This document shows positions 25,074 to 40,000 of a stretch of DNA of 64,000 nt, piece after piece. A model generated the notes under the pieces. That model saw nothing but the letters and a program-made list of their open reading frames with translations, was not told where the DNA came from and ran no database searches. The DNA is from Tubulanus polymorphus (lineage: Eukaryota; Nemertea; Palaeonemertea; Tubulaniformes; Tubulanidae), in NCBI RefSeq assembly GCF_964204645.1, contig NC_134033.1:4273631-4337630 (forward strand), written 5' to 3'. Within the stretch, counting starts at the first letter, position 1. Each line of letters opens with the position of its first letter. The position numbers and the translations under genes were made by a program.

Positions 25074-25905
25074 TATATTATATACAATAAACGAGTACGA
25101 AAATATTAGGATCTAGGTTTTGGAAAATCGGAAAGCGGGGTCTGAGCGGATAAAAGCAGCCTCGGCGTGGGGTTCAATATCGGGGCGTTAGGTATTTTTG
25201 TAGTAATCCGCCAGAAAAGATACGATTTCAAATGATGAGCGTAAAATTGTTAAGTTTTAGCAATTTCCAACAGTCCTGGCAAAAAGGGCGAACCATGAGA
25301 TTAACCCCTAAATCTAGCCCTGCAAACCGACGATGATCATTGCATCGTCGAGCATGCGTGTATTTCATCGATAGAAAAACACTGAAAATGTGTTTGGTTT
25401 AAAGCGATTACAAGATTTTACGGAAGAATAATTTGAAGTAGAAAAATCGAGTTTTGAAAAACGTGTTTATTGATCATTTTGCGACCGTCGAATATCTTGC
25501 AGCAAAATATGAATAATGAATGCGTTGTGTTGAAAGTAATAATAATATTACGCTGAACTTACTGATAACGCGTGCGATCACGATAACGATCGCTAATACG
25601 ATGGATGAGAGCGACTTGTTCCTCTTTTCCGACTTACCCCACCTCACAACTTTAACAGAACTGAATGATGATTCACCAAAATTTCTGGCGTGTTGTAGTC
25701 GAATATTTCACAAAACCGATAGAAGAAGAACCGATATCGCTACTGGAAACTGTTTTATTATTTATACAGTATTTGGTTACACATTTTCTACCCATTTCGA
25801 CGAGAGTTTAACGTTCAACGCCGAAACCATGGCTGGTTCTGCAGTATCGGAATAATAGAAAATATTTCAGCGACTTGCTGGCGACATTTTGTTGATTTTC
25901 TATTT
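25074..25905. other. Unassigned sequence with one unremarkable open frame
   Basis: A plus-strand frame of 111 codons at 25520-25855 starts with ATG but has no domain, signal peptide or membrane segment that I recognise. No convincing downstream exon remains once the neighbouring 25,906-26,112 segment is read as a retroelement tail. Left unassigned. Confidence 0.3.
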
Positions 25906-26112
25906 TCATGTTTCCAGCCCTATTCGTCTGCGCGTTTTGAGAGGCTTTAACGGTGATCGAGCATTAAATAAATTTTCTGCTCTCGCGCAGCAAAACGATC
26001 CCGAAAAGGTTAGTAACGTTTTATTGTTGACGTTTCGCCTCGTATCGTAATAGACATCTTCAGGAGTACTGAATGTCGGAATTAAATCATTAGCCGTGAT
26101 AGTGCTCAACAA
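25906..26112 (-). mobile_element. Penelope-like element 3' tail fragment
   Basis: On the minus strand this segment has a CTGAAGA block followed 18 bases later by GCGAAACGTC and then an A-rich stretch and TTTCGGGATCGTTTTGCTG. This is the layout of the 3' region of many Penelope-like retroelements in animals. The same layout recurs near 58,560 next to real Penelope reverse-transcriptase coding sequence. No coding sequence of the element remains here. Confidence 0.5.
26025..26068 (-). ncRNA. Hammerhead-ribozyme-like motif (PLE type), degenerate
   Basis: Reading the minus strand, CTGAAGA (26063-26057) fits the CUGANGA core. A short stem II can form between GTCT and AGGC with one G-U pair, and GAAAC is followed directly by GTC. 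The flanks do not give a convincing stem I, so activity is doubtful. Penelope-like elements are known to carry minimal hammerhead motifs. Confidence 0.4.
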
Positions 26113-26729
26113 TGTTGAGGTGATATGAATAATTATTTTGAAGTAAAAATTTTTACAGAATCAATGAATCAGCAAGTAAATTAAAATTGTAATAATATTA
26201 AATGAAGGACGGCTTTGAAACGATAGTTAGAAGCTTATAAAAGAAAGCAGCGATAGAAAAGATGACTTTGATGAAACCAGGATTGATCATTACAGATAAG
26301 GGAAGACTAACAGAGCAATTCTAAGTTCTAAAATAAATTCAGTATAATCTCACCAGTGTCTAATTATTGATAATTGAAAAAAAATTCAAAATGGGAAAAG
26401 AATAAACTTTCTCAGAGGTAGGCGAAGTCGGGTGGACGTTGGTTTACAATCACGGATTAGGAGATATTCAGAAGCCTCGAGAAATCTGGAGGGACCGCCA
26501 CAAAATGGCGCTTAGAAACTGGAAACTTCTTTATTGGCTCCGCGGTCGGCGCAGTCTTTAATGTGGGTCGATGAAATGTATTCATATTTTCAAATATCGT
26601 TTATGTGTAATATCTTATCTTAATGTTTGTAAAGTGTTGTGATTATCCTTAACGCTGTGCTATAGAGGAAATAAATGATAATTATTGATCATTATTATCT
26701 TCACAGTATAGAGATTATTAGTATTATCA
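26113..26729. other. Unassigned sequence 3' of copy D
   Basis: AT-rich DNA with only the last about 200 bases resembling the 3' flanks of other receptor copies. Unlike the other spacers it lacks the long foldback arm; only a short AAAATGGCG trace is seen near 26,505. No gene is seen. Confidence 0.4.
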
Positions 26730-29700
26730 TCATTTGATTGGTTGTCGTTTTCTGCGTTTATTTCGAGCTCGTATTGATTTCATATCGATAGTTAGAATAG
26801 TGTAAAGAAGCGGGTTCAGAGTTGAGTTTATCGGCAAGAAAAGAACGGCAAGCCAAGCGGCAACCTGGTTCGGTATCTCGACCGAAAATACGGCGCAAAA
26901 CTGAACGATTATTAACGGTAACCAGCAAAATAAATTACACAAATTGATGACTAAACTGCGTCGAGCTAGAACGAGTTCTGTAGGATCAGCTCTACCCGAA
27001 CCGGACCTGCTTCTGGATACATACTTGTACATCTGCGCGTACGACATCATTATCAGAGTGAGAATGATCGCGTTTAATACAGCGAATATAGCGAACGAAT
27101 ATTGCCAACCATTGACATCTATAGATATTAAATTCATAGGTAAACAGATACCCGAACTACCGTAAAAATTATCACCGAAATAAGACGACCGAGACAGTGG
27201 TAGAAAGGCGATTAAACTCAGAAATATCCAGCATAAACAAGACAGAATCATAATGATATTTGAGGATAAAACCGGGTTACCGGAAAATGGGTCGATTATA
27301 TTCGAATATCTGAAACGCGTGAGGAGAAGGAGAAATGTTAAAGAACCTTCGCAAGATATCGTCACCACAATACCGGCAACACTGCATAATGAACTACGAG
27401 TCCAAGTTTCAGAATTCAGAAAATAAACACCTTTATAAACGTGATCAGTTGCAGCGATCAGAAACAGATAAACAGACATCAGCAAATCACAAAGCGCGAT
27501 ATTGATGATGAGGATATCCGACGATTTATTTTGCGTTTCTGACGAAACTCGAATCGACCTAAAACGAAATAAGATAACGGTAATATTGGAAAGGAATGTA
27601 AAACAAGCGATGATCCAGATAACAGCTGTCAGGACAGTGTTCTCAATGAGGTCTGAACACGATGAGAATTGATCAGGATCCGGGAGACACCGGTCAATAT
27701 TCGGCACCATACAACAGAATTTATACGCGTCCGAAGCGAGAAAATATAAAGACGTCAGATTATCGAAGATATTATTTTCCGATGAAATGATCCGCGAATT
27801 GTTGGTGAAATCTAGAACTCCCAGTGAACTCAACCCAGTAAACGCGTATCTGGATATTGATCTGATTGCGTTACTGCTGATATTCAAATATTTCAGCGCT
27901 GGTAAACCTCGGAATACGTTACGAGTAAGAATCGATATAGAGAGTTCACGGAGATCCATAACCGGAAGTGACGTCAAACCATTGAAGCTTCCATCATTCA
28001 AATATCTCAGCGGATTTCCGGCGAGTAAAAGTTGTTTCAAACTGTTTAATCCAGCGAATGTATCAACGTGTAGTGATACTAGGCGATTATACGACAGATC
28101 TAATGTATTTAGATTGCGTAGATTAGAAAACGCGTTGGAGACAATGTCAGATAAATCATTACGGGAAATATTGAGTAAGAAAAGGTACAGAAAAGAGGAA
28201 AATGTCGATTCATTGAATCTAACTCGGTTATTCGATAAAATCAAAACTCGAGTCGACGCGGCAAAAATTCGAGAAATATCCGATAAAAAAGTATTTTCAC
28301 AATCGATGAAACGACCTTGACATTTACAATAGTTAGGACACGTGACGTCGCAGTAAGCCTCGTCGTCCGAGTTATGTTTACAATTCACGACGCCATCGCA
28401 AACTTCCGACTGAGGAATACATCGATGTTCGTCAGCGCATTTAAACATTCCCGGACACGAAAACGTTTCGCAATTGAATTCATCTTCTGAATTGGGACAA
28501 TCTGATCGACCGTCGCACACGTGTCTAATCGGTATACAGTAAGACGATGGACATTTCACTGTACCAGCTGCACATTCAAACTCATTACAATTCAGTAAAT
28601 GTTCGAGTCTTCTACAAACAGGAAAACCTGTCGGCATTCTTTCTAAAATACATCTATCTCTTCTCGCGTAACAATGAGGAGAATCGAATGAACATCTTTG
28701 TTCATTCGATTCTGTACAGAGTGAAGTGAAATTCGTCGTGCAGTAGTTCTCTGTAGTGCAGTGAATTTGTGGTTTGATTGTTATATCGGTAGTTACTATT
28801 TCATCTTCTTCGAGGTCCCCGCCACAATCTACAACGCCATCCCGAAACAACAGAGAACTGATACATTCGCCATTTACGCACAAAAACCCGTTACATTCGT
28901 CCGAAGAGCAGTCGATCTCATCGGATTTATCTTGACAGTCAACCAGTCCATCGCATCGTTCATATTTATCCACACATTGTCCGTCGTTACACTTAAATTG
29001 ATCAGAGGAACATAAAATATGATAGCACGAGTTCTCATCCGAGCCATCGACGCAATCTCTCATAAAGTCACAGAAACCGCTAATCGATATAACCTGTCCA
29101 TCGTTACAGCGGAACTGACTGTGTAAATTGATATCCGTACAATCGAGTTCATCTTCACCGTGTTGACAGTCGTTTCTGGTATCACATACGCGATGGTCGC
29201 TGATACATCTTTGATCGTTACATTCAAACTGCCACGATTTACAACCTCTTACAGAAACCAACTCTTCACCAGTTACATCATAGGAACATAGCACGGAATG
29301 CGCTTCATCTTTGACATTATTGAAGGCAGTCACTGACCATTTCACTGTTTGAAAATATGTTATCCAATCTCTAATTACAACTGGTTTTATTGCCATAATT
29401 CTTCCGCTTGTATGATTAGTCAGTATAGCGCCATATTGATGCTGATAGTGAAAAAAATTTATCAAATGCTGAATTTCAATACTAGCTGATGTTATTATAC
29501 CTATGTTTCCACCGATCACATTCAAAGTCACATTTCTCTAGCTGTTTGGATTGTTAAACTTTCAGTGTGGAGCGTTTGCCAGGCTGTAAGTATCTGATAG
29601 CAATGCGCTTCTATATGAATCCATCCTCTTAGACACGTGGAGTTAAATCGTTCAAAGTTGTTCCGAGTTATTTCAGTTGTATCGTTTTGTGAAGATGTAT

Positions 29701-32700
29701 TTAAATCGTTTCTTTCTGTTTCACAAATGAATGTCGTGTGCGTCTCCTCGATTTGACACGGGAATCGAACCCAGTTCGCCGATCCTCGTGGATTATTCAG
29801 CATCATCGCCGTACACGGCATATTGACGTCATTTATCGGTTGTTTTCTTAGCGGAGATATCAATCCTCGAATAACTTCTGGTATCGTTTCATTAACGGCA
29901 GCAGGTTCAAACCATTCTGCGTAACTGAACGGTTTTCCATCAGACCACGAGTAATAACCTTTGGACTCCTTTAATTAAAAAACAAACAAACACTTGTTAT
30001 ACAATATTGCAGAAAACTCTTTTTGGATTTTTTTCTGGTCTTCTAATCATTTCTTGAATAGCTTCATATCTTGACACATGACAAGAACATAAATCATTAT
30101 ATCAAAGCTCAATTGGATGATTAATATTTGATATGCATTTTACCTGCCATTTCAATCCTATCATCACAATAAGCGCCGCCTGTGAATATGCCTCAAGAAG
30201 CAGTTTTGTAGCGAACAGCTTTTTCACGGCCATCATTTCACGTTGAGAATTGATACTGAGAAGATGTCCTCCATATTTCTGTTGACAGTAAATTTCAGCG
30301 TTCTCCCAATTCAGAAGTTCGTGTTTAATGTATCTAATACACGAAACGCCTGAATCTAGAAAATCTGATCGGCAGCCATTGATTCGGTGTTTCAGTAAAG
30401 GCGATTGTTCTAAAGTGTATTGAATTCGAAATATTGGCATGAACTGTGACAACTCAAAATATAAGTCATACCCGAGTAGACTGTACAACACAAGTCCTGC
30501 TACTGCGTTATTTTCACATATTGTTGTTGTATGACGGGTTTCTATAAACGTGGAAAATAAATTGTTCGGATCGTCAAATATTTTGAAAATTTGTCTTAGT
30601 AATATTGATCCCCTTGTGCGGGGACTAACAGATTCGGAGCATGATGTTTGTCCGATAAATTTAAACAAGAATCTGATGTAATGATTTATATTTTTGTCAA
30701 TAGGGAAAGAGAAACCGAAGAATATTGTTGAGGAGGTTGATAATCCAGGGAAGTTCGGTGACTGCACGAGTCCACAATCTACAGCATCCCTTCCACCTCT
30801 GATCCCTGAACCCGGAAGACTTTGTTTTAATTTCTGACATTTACGTCGTAATATAATCATTAGTGGTGACCTCCAGAATTCATATTTAGTGCTTAATAAT
30901 ATCACATGGTTTAATACGAGACTGGTATTAAACACGTGACTATTGAGACTTATCGCTGAACAGGGAGTCGTAGCTCCACGATAGCAACTGTCAATTTGAT
31001 ATTCGTATTCAGATAATACATCAATGCTTTCTATCGGAAGGCGTCGATTTTCAGGTGTGATCATTAGACAGTATGACGTCATAGTGATTTGACGTTCTCC
31101 TTCCTGTACAAGATACCCGTCACAATCAGTAGGAACTAATTTTAGTCTACCAGTTATTAGTAGATCATGCCAGTTGTAAGCGTATGCTACTACAGTAACC
31201 GGTCCACCTGATGTAATCAGGCTGACGACAGATCGACCGTAGTATGAACCAGGACAATACGGACCATAGCGTCTAGCTGTGAAATTACTACCATCAAATA
31301 TATAAAAACCATCTCGATCACAATTCTCTGATGAATCTGTTAGTTTTATGTCTTTCTCATAGATGTCGATTTTCGAACTGAGTGCAAATCTACTGATACG
31401 ATATTGTAACTTCCGTTTCGAATAAAGGGGAAACAGACTGGTAAGTTGCACTGAATGAGTATTTGCAACCTACAATAGATGCAAACATAGAGTAAATCAT
31501 CGGTATTCAATTAATATTCATGCCCTATTTTCGTTTGTCAATTAACCGAGAAATATTGCGATTCTGCCGTTAACGGGTCAATGACTCGTGTTCGATCAAT
31601 TAAAAAAATTGCGATTTTTGTGAATTTTACACATTATTTCATCGTTATCAAACAAATTCAAATTAATACATTAAATCTAAAATATATTTTCATGCTGTTT
31701 TAACTCACTTTTTTATCTTCCACTTTGACGTCTGTTTCCTTCAATGATTGTATTTTGTATTCGATCGATGTTGAATTCCTCAACGATTTTCCGAAGAGAT
31801 TCTCTGATAACAGTAAACACAATATGACGAGAAATCCGTCAGATTTTACGCCGAACGATTCCAAGTAGTTTTCGCCGAGTAAAATATCAGTTCCGACAAC
31901 CGTTAAACCGTCCAGTTTATAACACCGATGACGTCACCGGAAGTGACGAGATCACGTGACCAGTTGAAGACGACGTACTGCAGTATTTCAGCTGTGATAG
32001 ACCAGCAGTATAAGCGTTTAGACTGAGTTATTACGTGCGGCCTATCACCAGGAATGAGCAATCCGGATTTGTTTTTCCAGATCGGAATCGATGGATTCGA
32101 AATATTCCAATCTGATATCCTATACATATTTACAAATAGATTAGTTTTGAGAGATAATCCGGCTTGTTTCATTGAAAAAGTGATGATAGCTCTGTTAGTT
32201 TTCGTGTAAATAGAGATGCCTTGGGCGGATGTCCGGTTTGTTCCCGTATATTCATTATAGGTTCACTTGTGTTCCATCCGTCATAAATTTGAACGGTCAA
32301 ATATAAACCTTGTTCTAATCTTAAGTCTATTTTCTCAAAAGTCAAATTCATTCCGAAACCCTCTGGTAACCCGGACCACTCCAACTGGAAAAGGTGACAA
32401 AATACATTCATGAAAATGGCATATTTGTAACCATTTTCAAAAGTTTGTAATTGTTTTATCCTATTTGAGTAACAATCGTGAACAGTTTTCAGATGTTTTT
32501 CCTCCAAACGATAAAATACATAAACTCGACTTCCTTTCACAACGTCATTTACATCACTCTTAAACATCAACGATAATGAATTACTGCGGTAAATATCTAA
32601 TTGTTTTCCAGCACCGCACAGTAAGTTATCAGAATCGCTGATGCGAAGATAGTTTTCCCTACAGAATATCGACGGCTCGATGTCGTAGTAAACTTGTACG

Positions 32701-32936
32701 CGAAAGGTACCCGGTAAAGAGCTGTTGACGAACCAACGACATTCAACCCCGCGCGTAAACGACGGATAACTCGGTGAAACGATGTAACCGGACGTAGAAT
32801 CGAGTGAAAACCACGTATTGTTACACCGTGAACTGACAGTTACAGACGGTTGATCGGTAGAGATCCGATCAGTCGTCTGAACCGACGACAGTTTCATTAG
32901 TAGAATGAGTAATAACGTTAAGAGACTGCGCGTCAT
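26730..32936 (-). pseudogene. Receptor copy D: GRL101-like GPCR pseudogene (three frameshifts)
   Basis: Exons 32936-31709, 31469-30144 and 29968-26730 are recognised by the family splice sites. Exon 1 has a 5-base insertion near 32,218, in the second CUB-like stretch, and a 1-base deletion near 31,920. Exon 2 is open. Exon 3 has a net 5-base change near 29,508-29,525, inside the second lectin-like domain. Downstream of that point 933 codons are open through helix 7 and the basic tail (RARNKRRKRQPIK), so the receptor core is undamaged. The exon 1 variable patch is nearly identical to that of copy A, although the two genes are separated by copies B and C. Three separate indels make sequencing error an unlikely full explanation. 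Confidence 0.83.
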
Positions 32937-34077
32937 GTTGACTTTCTCCTCGATCAGTTTAACTCTAACCACAGCGAATAGATTTTAATCCAATTAATGT
33001 TGGGCGCTTCCGAGTGAGTGAGAGAGAGAGCGGTAGAGAGGATGAGTCAGACTACACGGCGCTCATTAAAAATTAAATTCGATAATCTACGAAACCGAGT
33101 GATGATTAACGAGATTAAAAATCTTATTCGATATTCAGTGCCTCGTCATTTCTATATTTATATATCTACATACAATTTTAAAATGTCCTTCGTCCAGTGG
33201 TAAACCGACAACGCTACTGCGGCAAGCGAGGATTCAGAGATAATCCTCCAGGTGTCGCTAGTGGCAATGGGTTACCGCACTGCAAATTTATTTTTCACAA
33301 GAGACCCGCGCATGCGCTGTATTAAAAACCACGACTATCAGACGATCCTAATTTTGATTGTTGATAGAAACTGGCGGCTTTTTTGATAGTAGTTATTCTA
33401 TCTATAGAGAGTCCGGAACGTAAGGGCATGAGGTTTATAACACAGGGTCGAAAGGGTCAGAGTTAGGTTTGGGTTCGAGAAGGCTTAGGTTTAGGATTAG
33501 GGTTTTAACGGGAAAAACAATAGGAACAAATGTAATAAATGTAGATATAGTTAAAAGTTGCTTAGCCGGCACTCGAGCTTCTGTGTTCAAATCCCATTCT
33601 GATCTGTCAACTTCGAATTTTCCAAGACGACTAAACACACTGAAAAACTGATAAAGATAATTATCTAAGAACTATTTTATTATGTTAATGTGATGATACC
33701 TTATCTGCTGAAAAGTGAACTGCAATAAACCATTAAGCGGTTTCTAGCCGACATTTTGTTAGGGTACTTTTGTCCCGTATTGTTGGTCATTTTATTCTCT
33801 TTTTTAAAATCCATTTGTGACGCGTGTTTTATCACGTTTTTTTGGTCCATTGATGGAATTTGACAGTTTTAACAACATTTAAACCGTATGAATCTATAGT
33901 TTTCAGTGATGCAAAAGTCAGCTCCCGAATTTGAAACAATGCGACACGAAAATGAAATGAAAAACGGTGGTCAGTTTTTGACACCGACATAAAAATCTTT
34001 TTTTTGAAAAGTGAAGGGGTTATCACTAAAACAGCATTGTAGAGGAAATAAGTTATAATCATTCATCAATACTATCA
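32937..34077. repeat. Spacer between copies D and E
   Basis: Contains the conserved 5' block of copy D (32937-33190, GA tract near 33,018-33,030), the spacer repeat (about 33,400-33,620) and a left arm only of the foldback element (about 33,745-33,990). It is almost collinear with the 14,734-15,887 spacer, so B/C and D/E may derive from a two-gene duplication. No gene is supported. Confidence 0.5.
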
Positions 34078-37000
34078 TCATTTTATTGGTTGTCGTTTTC
34101 TGCGTTTATTTCGAGCTCGTATGGATTTCATATCGATAGTTAGAATAGTGTAAAGAAGTGGGTTCAGAGTTGAGTTTATCGGCAAGAAAAGAACGGCCAG
34201 CCAAGCGGCAACCTGGTTCGGTATCTCGACCGAAAATACGGCGCAAGACTGAACGATTATCAACGGTAACCAGCAAAATAAATTACAAAGATTGATGACT
34301 AAACTGCGTCGAGCTAGAACGAGTTCTGTAGGATCAGCTCTACCCGAACCGGACCTGCTTCCGGATACATACTTGTACATCTGCGCGTACGACATCATTA
34401 TCAGAGTGAGAATGATCGCGTTTAATACAGCAAATATAGCGAACGAATATTGCCAACCATTGACATCTATAGATATTAGATTCATAGGTAAACAGATACC
34501 CGTACTACCGTAAAAATTATCACCGAAATAAGACGACCGAGACAGCGGCAGAAAGGCGATTAAACTCAGAAATATCCAGCATAAACAAGACAGAATCATA
34601 ATGATATTTGAGGATAAAACCGGGTTACCGGAAAATGGGTCGATTATATTCGAATATCTGAAACGCGTGAGGAGAAGGAGAAATGTTAAAGAGCCTTCGC
34701 AAGATATCGTCACCACAATTCCGGCGACACCGCATAATGAACTACGAGTCCAAGTTTCAGAATTCAGAAAATAAACACCTTTATAAACGTGATCAGTTGC
34801 AGCGATCAGAAACAGATAAACAGACATCAGGAAATCACAAAGCGCGGTATTAATGATGAGGATATCCGACGATTTATTTTGCGTTTCTGACGAAACTCGA
34901 ATCGACCTTAATCGAAATAAGATAACGGTAATATTGGAAGTGCAAGTAAAACAAGCGATGATCCAGATAACAGCTGTGAGGACAGTGTTCTCAATGAGGT
35001 CTGAACACGATGAGAATTGATCAGGATCCGGGAGACACCGTTCAATATTCGGCGCCATACAACAGAATTTATACGCGTCCGAAGCGAGAAAATATAAAGA
35101 CGTCAGATTATCGAAGATATTATTTTCCGTAGAAATGATCCGAGAATTGTTGGTGAAATCTAGAACTCCCAGTGAACTCAACCCAGTAAACGCGTATCTG
35201 GATATTGATTCGATTACGTTACTGCTGATATTCAAATATTTCAGCGCTGGTAAACCTCGGAATACGTTACGAGTAAGAAAAGAAATTGAGAGTTCACGGA
35301 GATCCATAGCCGGAAGTGACGTCAAACCATTGAAGCTTCCATCGTTCAAATATCTCAGCGGATTTCCGGCGAGTAAAAGTTGTTTCAAACTGTTTAAACC
35401 AGTGAATGTATTAGCATGTAGTGATACTAGGCGATTATACGACAGATCTAATGTATTTAGATTGCGTAGATTAGAAAACGCGTTGGAGACAATGTCAGAT
35501 AAATCATTACGGGAAATATTGAGTAAGAAAAGATACAGAAAAGAGGAAAATGTCGATTCATTGAATCTAACTCGGTTATTCGATAAAATCAAAACTCGAG
35601 TCGACGCGGCAAAAATTCCAGAAATGTCCGATAAAAAAGTATTTTCACAATCGATGAAACGACCTTGACATTTACAATAGTTAGGACACGTGACGTCGCA
35701 GTAAGCCTCGTCATCCGAGTTACGTTTGCAATTAACGACACCATCGCAAACTTCCGACTGAGGAATACATCGATGTTCGTCAGCGCATTTAAACATTCCC
35801 GGACACGAAAACGTTTCGCAATTGAATTCATCTTCTGAATTAGGACAATCTGATCGACCATCGCACACGTGTCTAATCGGTATACAGTAAGACGATGGAC
35901 ATTTCACTGTACCAGCTGGACATTTAAACTCATTACAATTCAGTAAATGTTCGAGTCTTCTACAAACAGGAAAATCTGTCGGCATTGTTTCTAAAACACA
36001 TCTTTCTCTTCTCGCGTAACAATGAGGAGAATCGAATGAACATCTTTGTTTATCCGATTCGTTACAGAGTGAAGTGAAATTGGTCGTGCAGTAGTTCTCT
36101 GTAGTGCAGTGAATTCGTGGTTTGATTGTTATATCGGTCGTTACTATTTCATCTTCTTCGAGGTCCCCGCCACAATCTACAACACCATCCCGATACAACA
36201 GAGAACTGATACATTCATCATTTACGCACAAAAACCCATTACATTCGTCCGAAGAGCAGCCGATCTCATCGGATTTATCTTGACAATCAACCAGTCCATC
36301 ACATCGTTTATATTTAACGACACATTGTCCGTCGTTACACTTAAATTGATCAGAGGAACATGAAATATGATAGCACGAGTTCTCATCCGAGCTATCGACG
36401 CAATCTCTCATAAAGTTACAGAAACCGCTAATCGATATAACCTGTCCATCGTTACAGCGGAACTGACTGTGTAAATTGATATCTGTACAATCGAGTTCAT
36501 CTTCACCGTGTTGACAGTCGTTTCTGGTATCGCATACGCGATGGTCGCTGATACATCTTTGATCGTTACATTCAAACTGCCACGATTTACAACCGCTTAT
36601 AGAAGCCAACTCTTCATCAGTTACATCATAGGAACATAGCACGGCATGAGCTTCATCTGTGACATTGTCGAAGGCAGTCACTGACCATTTCACTGTTTGA
36701 AAATATGTTATCCAATCTCTAATTACAACTGGTTTTATTCCCACAATTCTTCCGCTTGTATGATTAGTCAGTATAGCGCCATATTGATGCTGATAGTGGA
36801 AAACATTTATCAAATACTGTATTTCAATACTAGATTTTATTATACCTATGTCTCCGCCGATTGTAAGACACATTTCTCTAGCTGTTTGGATTGTTAAACT
36901 TTCAGTATGGAGCGTTTGCCAGGCTGTAAGTATCTGATAGCAATGCGCTTCTATATGAATCCATCCTCTTAGACACGTGGAGTTAAATCGTTCAATGTTT

Positions 37001-40000
37001 TCCCGCTTTATTCCAATTGTATCGTTTTGTGAAGATGCATTAAAATCGTTTCTTTCTGTTTCACAAATGAATGTCGTGTGCGTCTCCTCGATTTGACACG
37101 GGAATCGAACCCAGTTCGCTGATCCTCGTGGATTATTCAGTATCATCGCCGTACACGGCATATTGACGTCATTTATCGGTTGTTTTCTTAGCGGAGATAT
37201 CAATCCCCGAATAACTTCTGGTATCGTTTCATTAACAGCAGCAGGTTTAAACCATTCTGCGTAACTGAACGGTTTACCGTCAGACCACGAGTAATAACCA
37301 CTGGACTCCTTTAAAAACAAACAAACAAATATTTGTTATACGTTCATTGCAGAAAACCCTTTTTGGATTATTTTCTGTGTTCTAATCATTTCGGGAATAA
37401 TTTAATATCTTGACACATGACAAGAATATAAATCGTAATCATCGAAGTTCTATTAGATGATTAATATTTGATATGAATATTACCTGCCATTTCAATCCAA
37501 TCATCACAATAAGCGCCGCCTGTGAATATGCCTCATGAAGCAGTTTTGTAGCGAACAGCATTTTAACGGCCATCATTTCACGTTGAGAGTTGATACTGAG
37601 GAGATGTCCTCCATATTTCTGTTGACAGTAAATTTCAGCGTTCTCCCAATTCAGAAGTTCGTGTTTGATGTATCTAATACACGAAACGCCTGAATCTAGA
37701 AAATCTGATCGGCAGCCATTGATTCGGTGTTTCAGTAAAGGCGATTGTTTGGAAAATAAATTGTTCCGATCATCAAATATTTTGATAATTTGTGTTAGTA
37801 ATATTGATCCCCTTGTGCGGGTACCAACAGATTCGGAGCATGATGTTTGTCCGATAAATTTAAACAGGAATCTGATGTAATGATTTATATTTTTGTCAGT
37901 AGGAAAAGAGAAACTAAAGAATATAGTTTTCGGGGTTGATAATCCAGGGAAGTTCGGTGACTGCACGAGTCCACAATGATCAGCGTTCCTTGAAATTCCA
38001 CCCATAAACCGTGGAGCCGGTTGACTTGGTTTTAATTTCTGACATTTACGTCGTAATACAATCATTAGTGGTGAACTCCAGAATTTATATTTAGTGCTTA
38101 ACAATTTCACATGGTTTAATACGAGACTGGTGTTTAACACTTGACTATCGAGACTTATCACTGAACAGGGATTCATAGCTGTACGATGACATCTGTCAAT
38201 TTGATATTCGTGTTCTGATAATACATCAATATTTCCAATCGGTAGGCGTCGATTTCCAGGTGTAATCACGAGACAATATGACGTCATTGTGATTTGTCGT
38301 TCTCCTTCCTGTAGAACATACCCGTCACAATCAGTTGGAACTAATTTTAGTCTACCAGATCCCAGTAGATCAAGCCAGTTGTAAGCGTATGCTACTACAG
38401 TAACCGGTCCACCTGATGTAATCAGGCTGACGACAGATCGACCGTAGTATGAACCAGGACAATACGGACCATAGCGTCTAGCTGAGAAATTACTACCATC
38501 AAATATATAAAAACCAGCTCGATCACAATTCTCCGATAAAATGTTCAGTTTTAATCTGCGTGATAAATGCTCATAGATGTCGATTTTCGAGCTGAGTGCA
38601 AATCTACTGATACGATATTGTAACTTCTGTTTCGGATAACGGGGGAACAGACTGTCATGGTACAGTGAATGAGTATTTCTAACCTACAATAGATGCAAAC
38701 ATAGAGTAAATCATCGGTATTCAATAAATGTTCATTCCGTATTTTCCTTTGCCCTTTAACCGACAAATATTGCAACTCTGCCGTTAAAGGGTCATTGACT
38801 TATGTACGATCAGGTTTGATTTCAAAAAATTACGATTCATGTGAATTCTACACATTATTTCATCGTTGATAAAACAATTTCAAATCAATACAATGAATTG
38901 AAGATATATTTTAATGCTGTTTTAACTCACTTTTTTATCTTCCACTTTGACGTCTGTTTCCTTCAATGATTCTATTTTGTATTCGATCGATGTTGAATTC
39001 CTCAACGATTTTTCGGAAAGATTCTCTGATAACAGTAAACACAATATCACGAGAAATCCGTCAGATTTTACGCCTAACGATTCCAGGTAGTTTTCGCCGA
39101 GTAAAATATTAGTTCCGACAACCGTTAAACCTTCCAGTTTATAAACACCGATGACGTCACCGGAAGTGACGAGATCACGTGACCAGTTGAAGACGACGTA
39201 CTGCAGTATTTCAGCTGTGATAGACCAGCAGTATAAGCGTTTAGACCGAGTTATTACGTGCGGCCTATCACCAGGAATGAGCACTCCGGATTTGTTTTTG
39301 CAGATCGGAATCGATGGATTAGAAATATTCCAATCTGATATCCTATACATATTTACGGATAGTCTAGTTTTGAGAGTCAATCGGGCTGAAAAAGTGACGA
39401 TAGCTCTGTTAGTTTTAGTGTAAATAGAGATGGGCGGATGTCCGGTTTGTTCCCGTATATTCATTATAGGTTCACTTGTGTTCCATCCGTCATAAATTTG
39501 AACGGTCAAATTCAAACCTGGTTGTTTTATTCTGAAATCTGTTTCCTCAAAAGTCAAATTCATACCTAAACCCTCTGATATCCCGGACCACTCGAGCTGC
39601 CGGAAATTACATATTCCATACATGTCGATAGCAAATTTATTACCAGTTTCAAAAGTTTGCAATTGTTTTATTCGGTAGGACGAACAGTGGTGAACAGACT
39701 TCAGATGCTTTTCCTCCAAACGATAAAATACATAAACTCGACTTCCTTTCACAACATCATTTACATCACTCTTAAACATCAACGATAATGAATTACTGCG
39801 GTAAATATCTAACTGTTTTCCATCACCGCACAGCAAGTTATCAGAATCGCTGATGCGAAGATAGTTATCTCTACAGAATATAGACGGCTCGATGTCGTAG
39901 TAAACTTGGACGCGAAAGGTGCCCGGTAAAGAACTGTTGACGAACCAACGACATTCAACACCGCGCGTAAACGACGGATAATTCGGTGAAACGATGTAAC

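Noticed and set aside
25918-26008. A plus-strand exon candidate with AG and GT borders (PIRLRVLRGFNGD frame)
   Set aside because: It overlaps the Penelope-type tail on the opposite strand, which explains the sequence better, and no upstream exon with matching phase was found.
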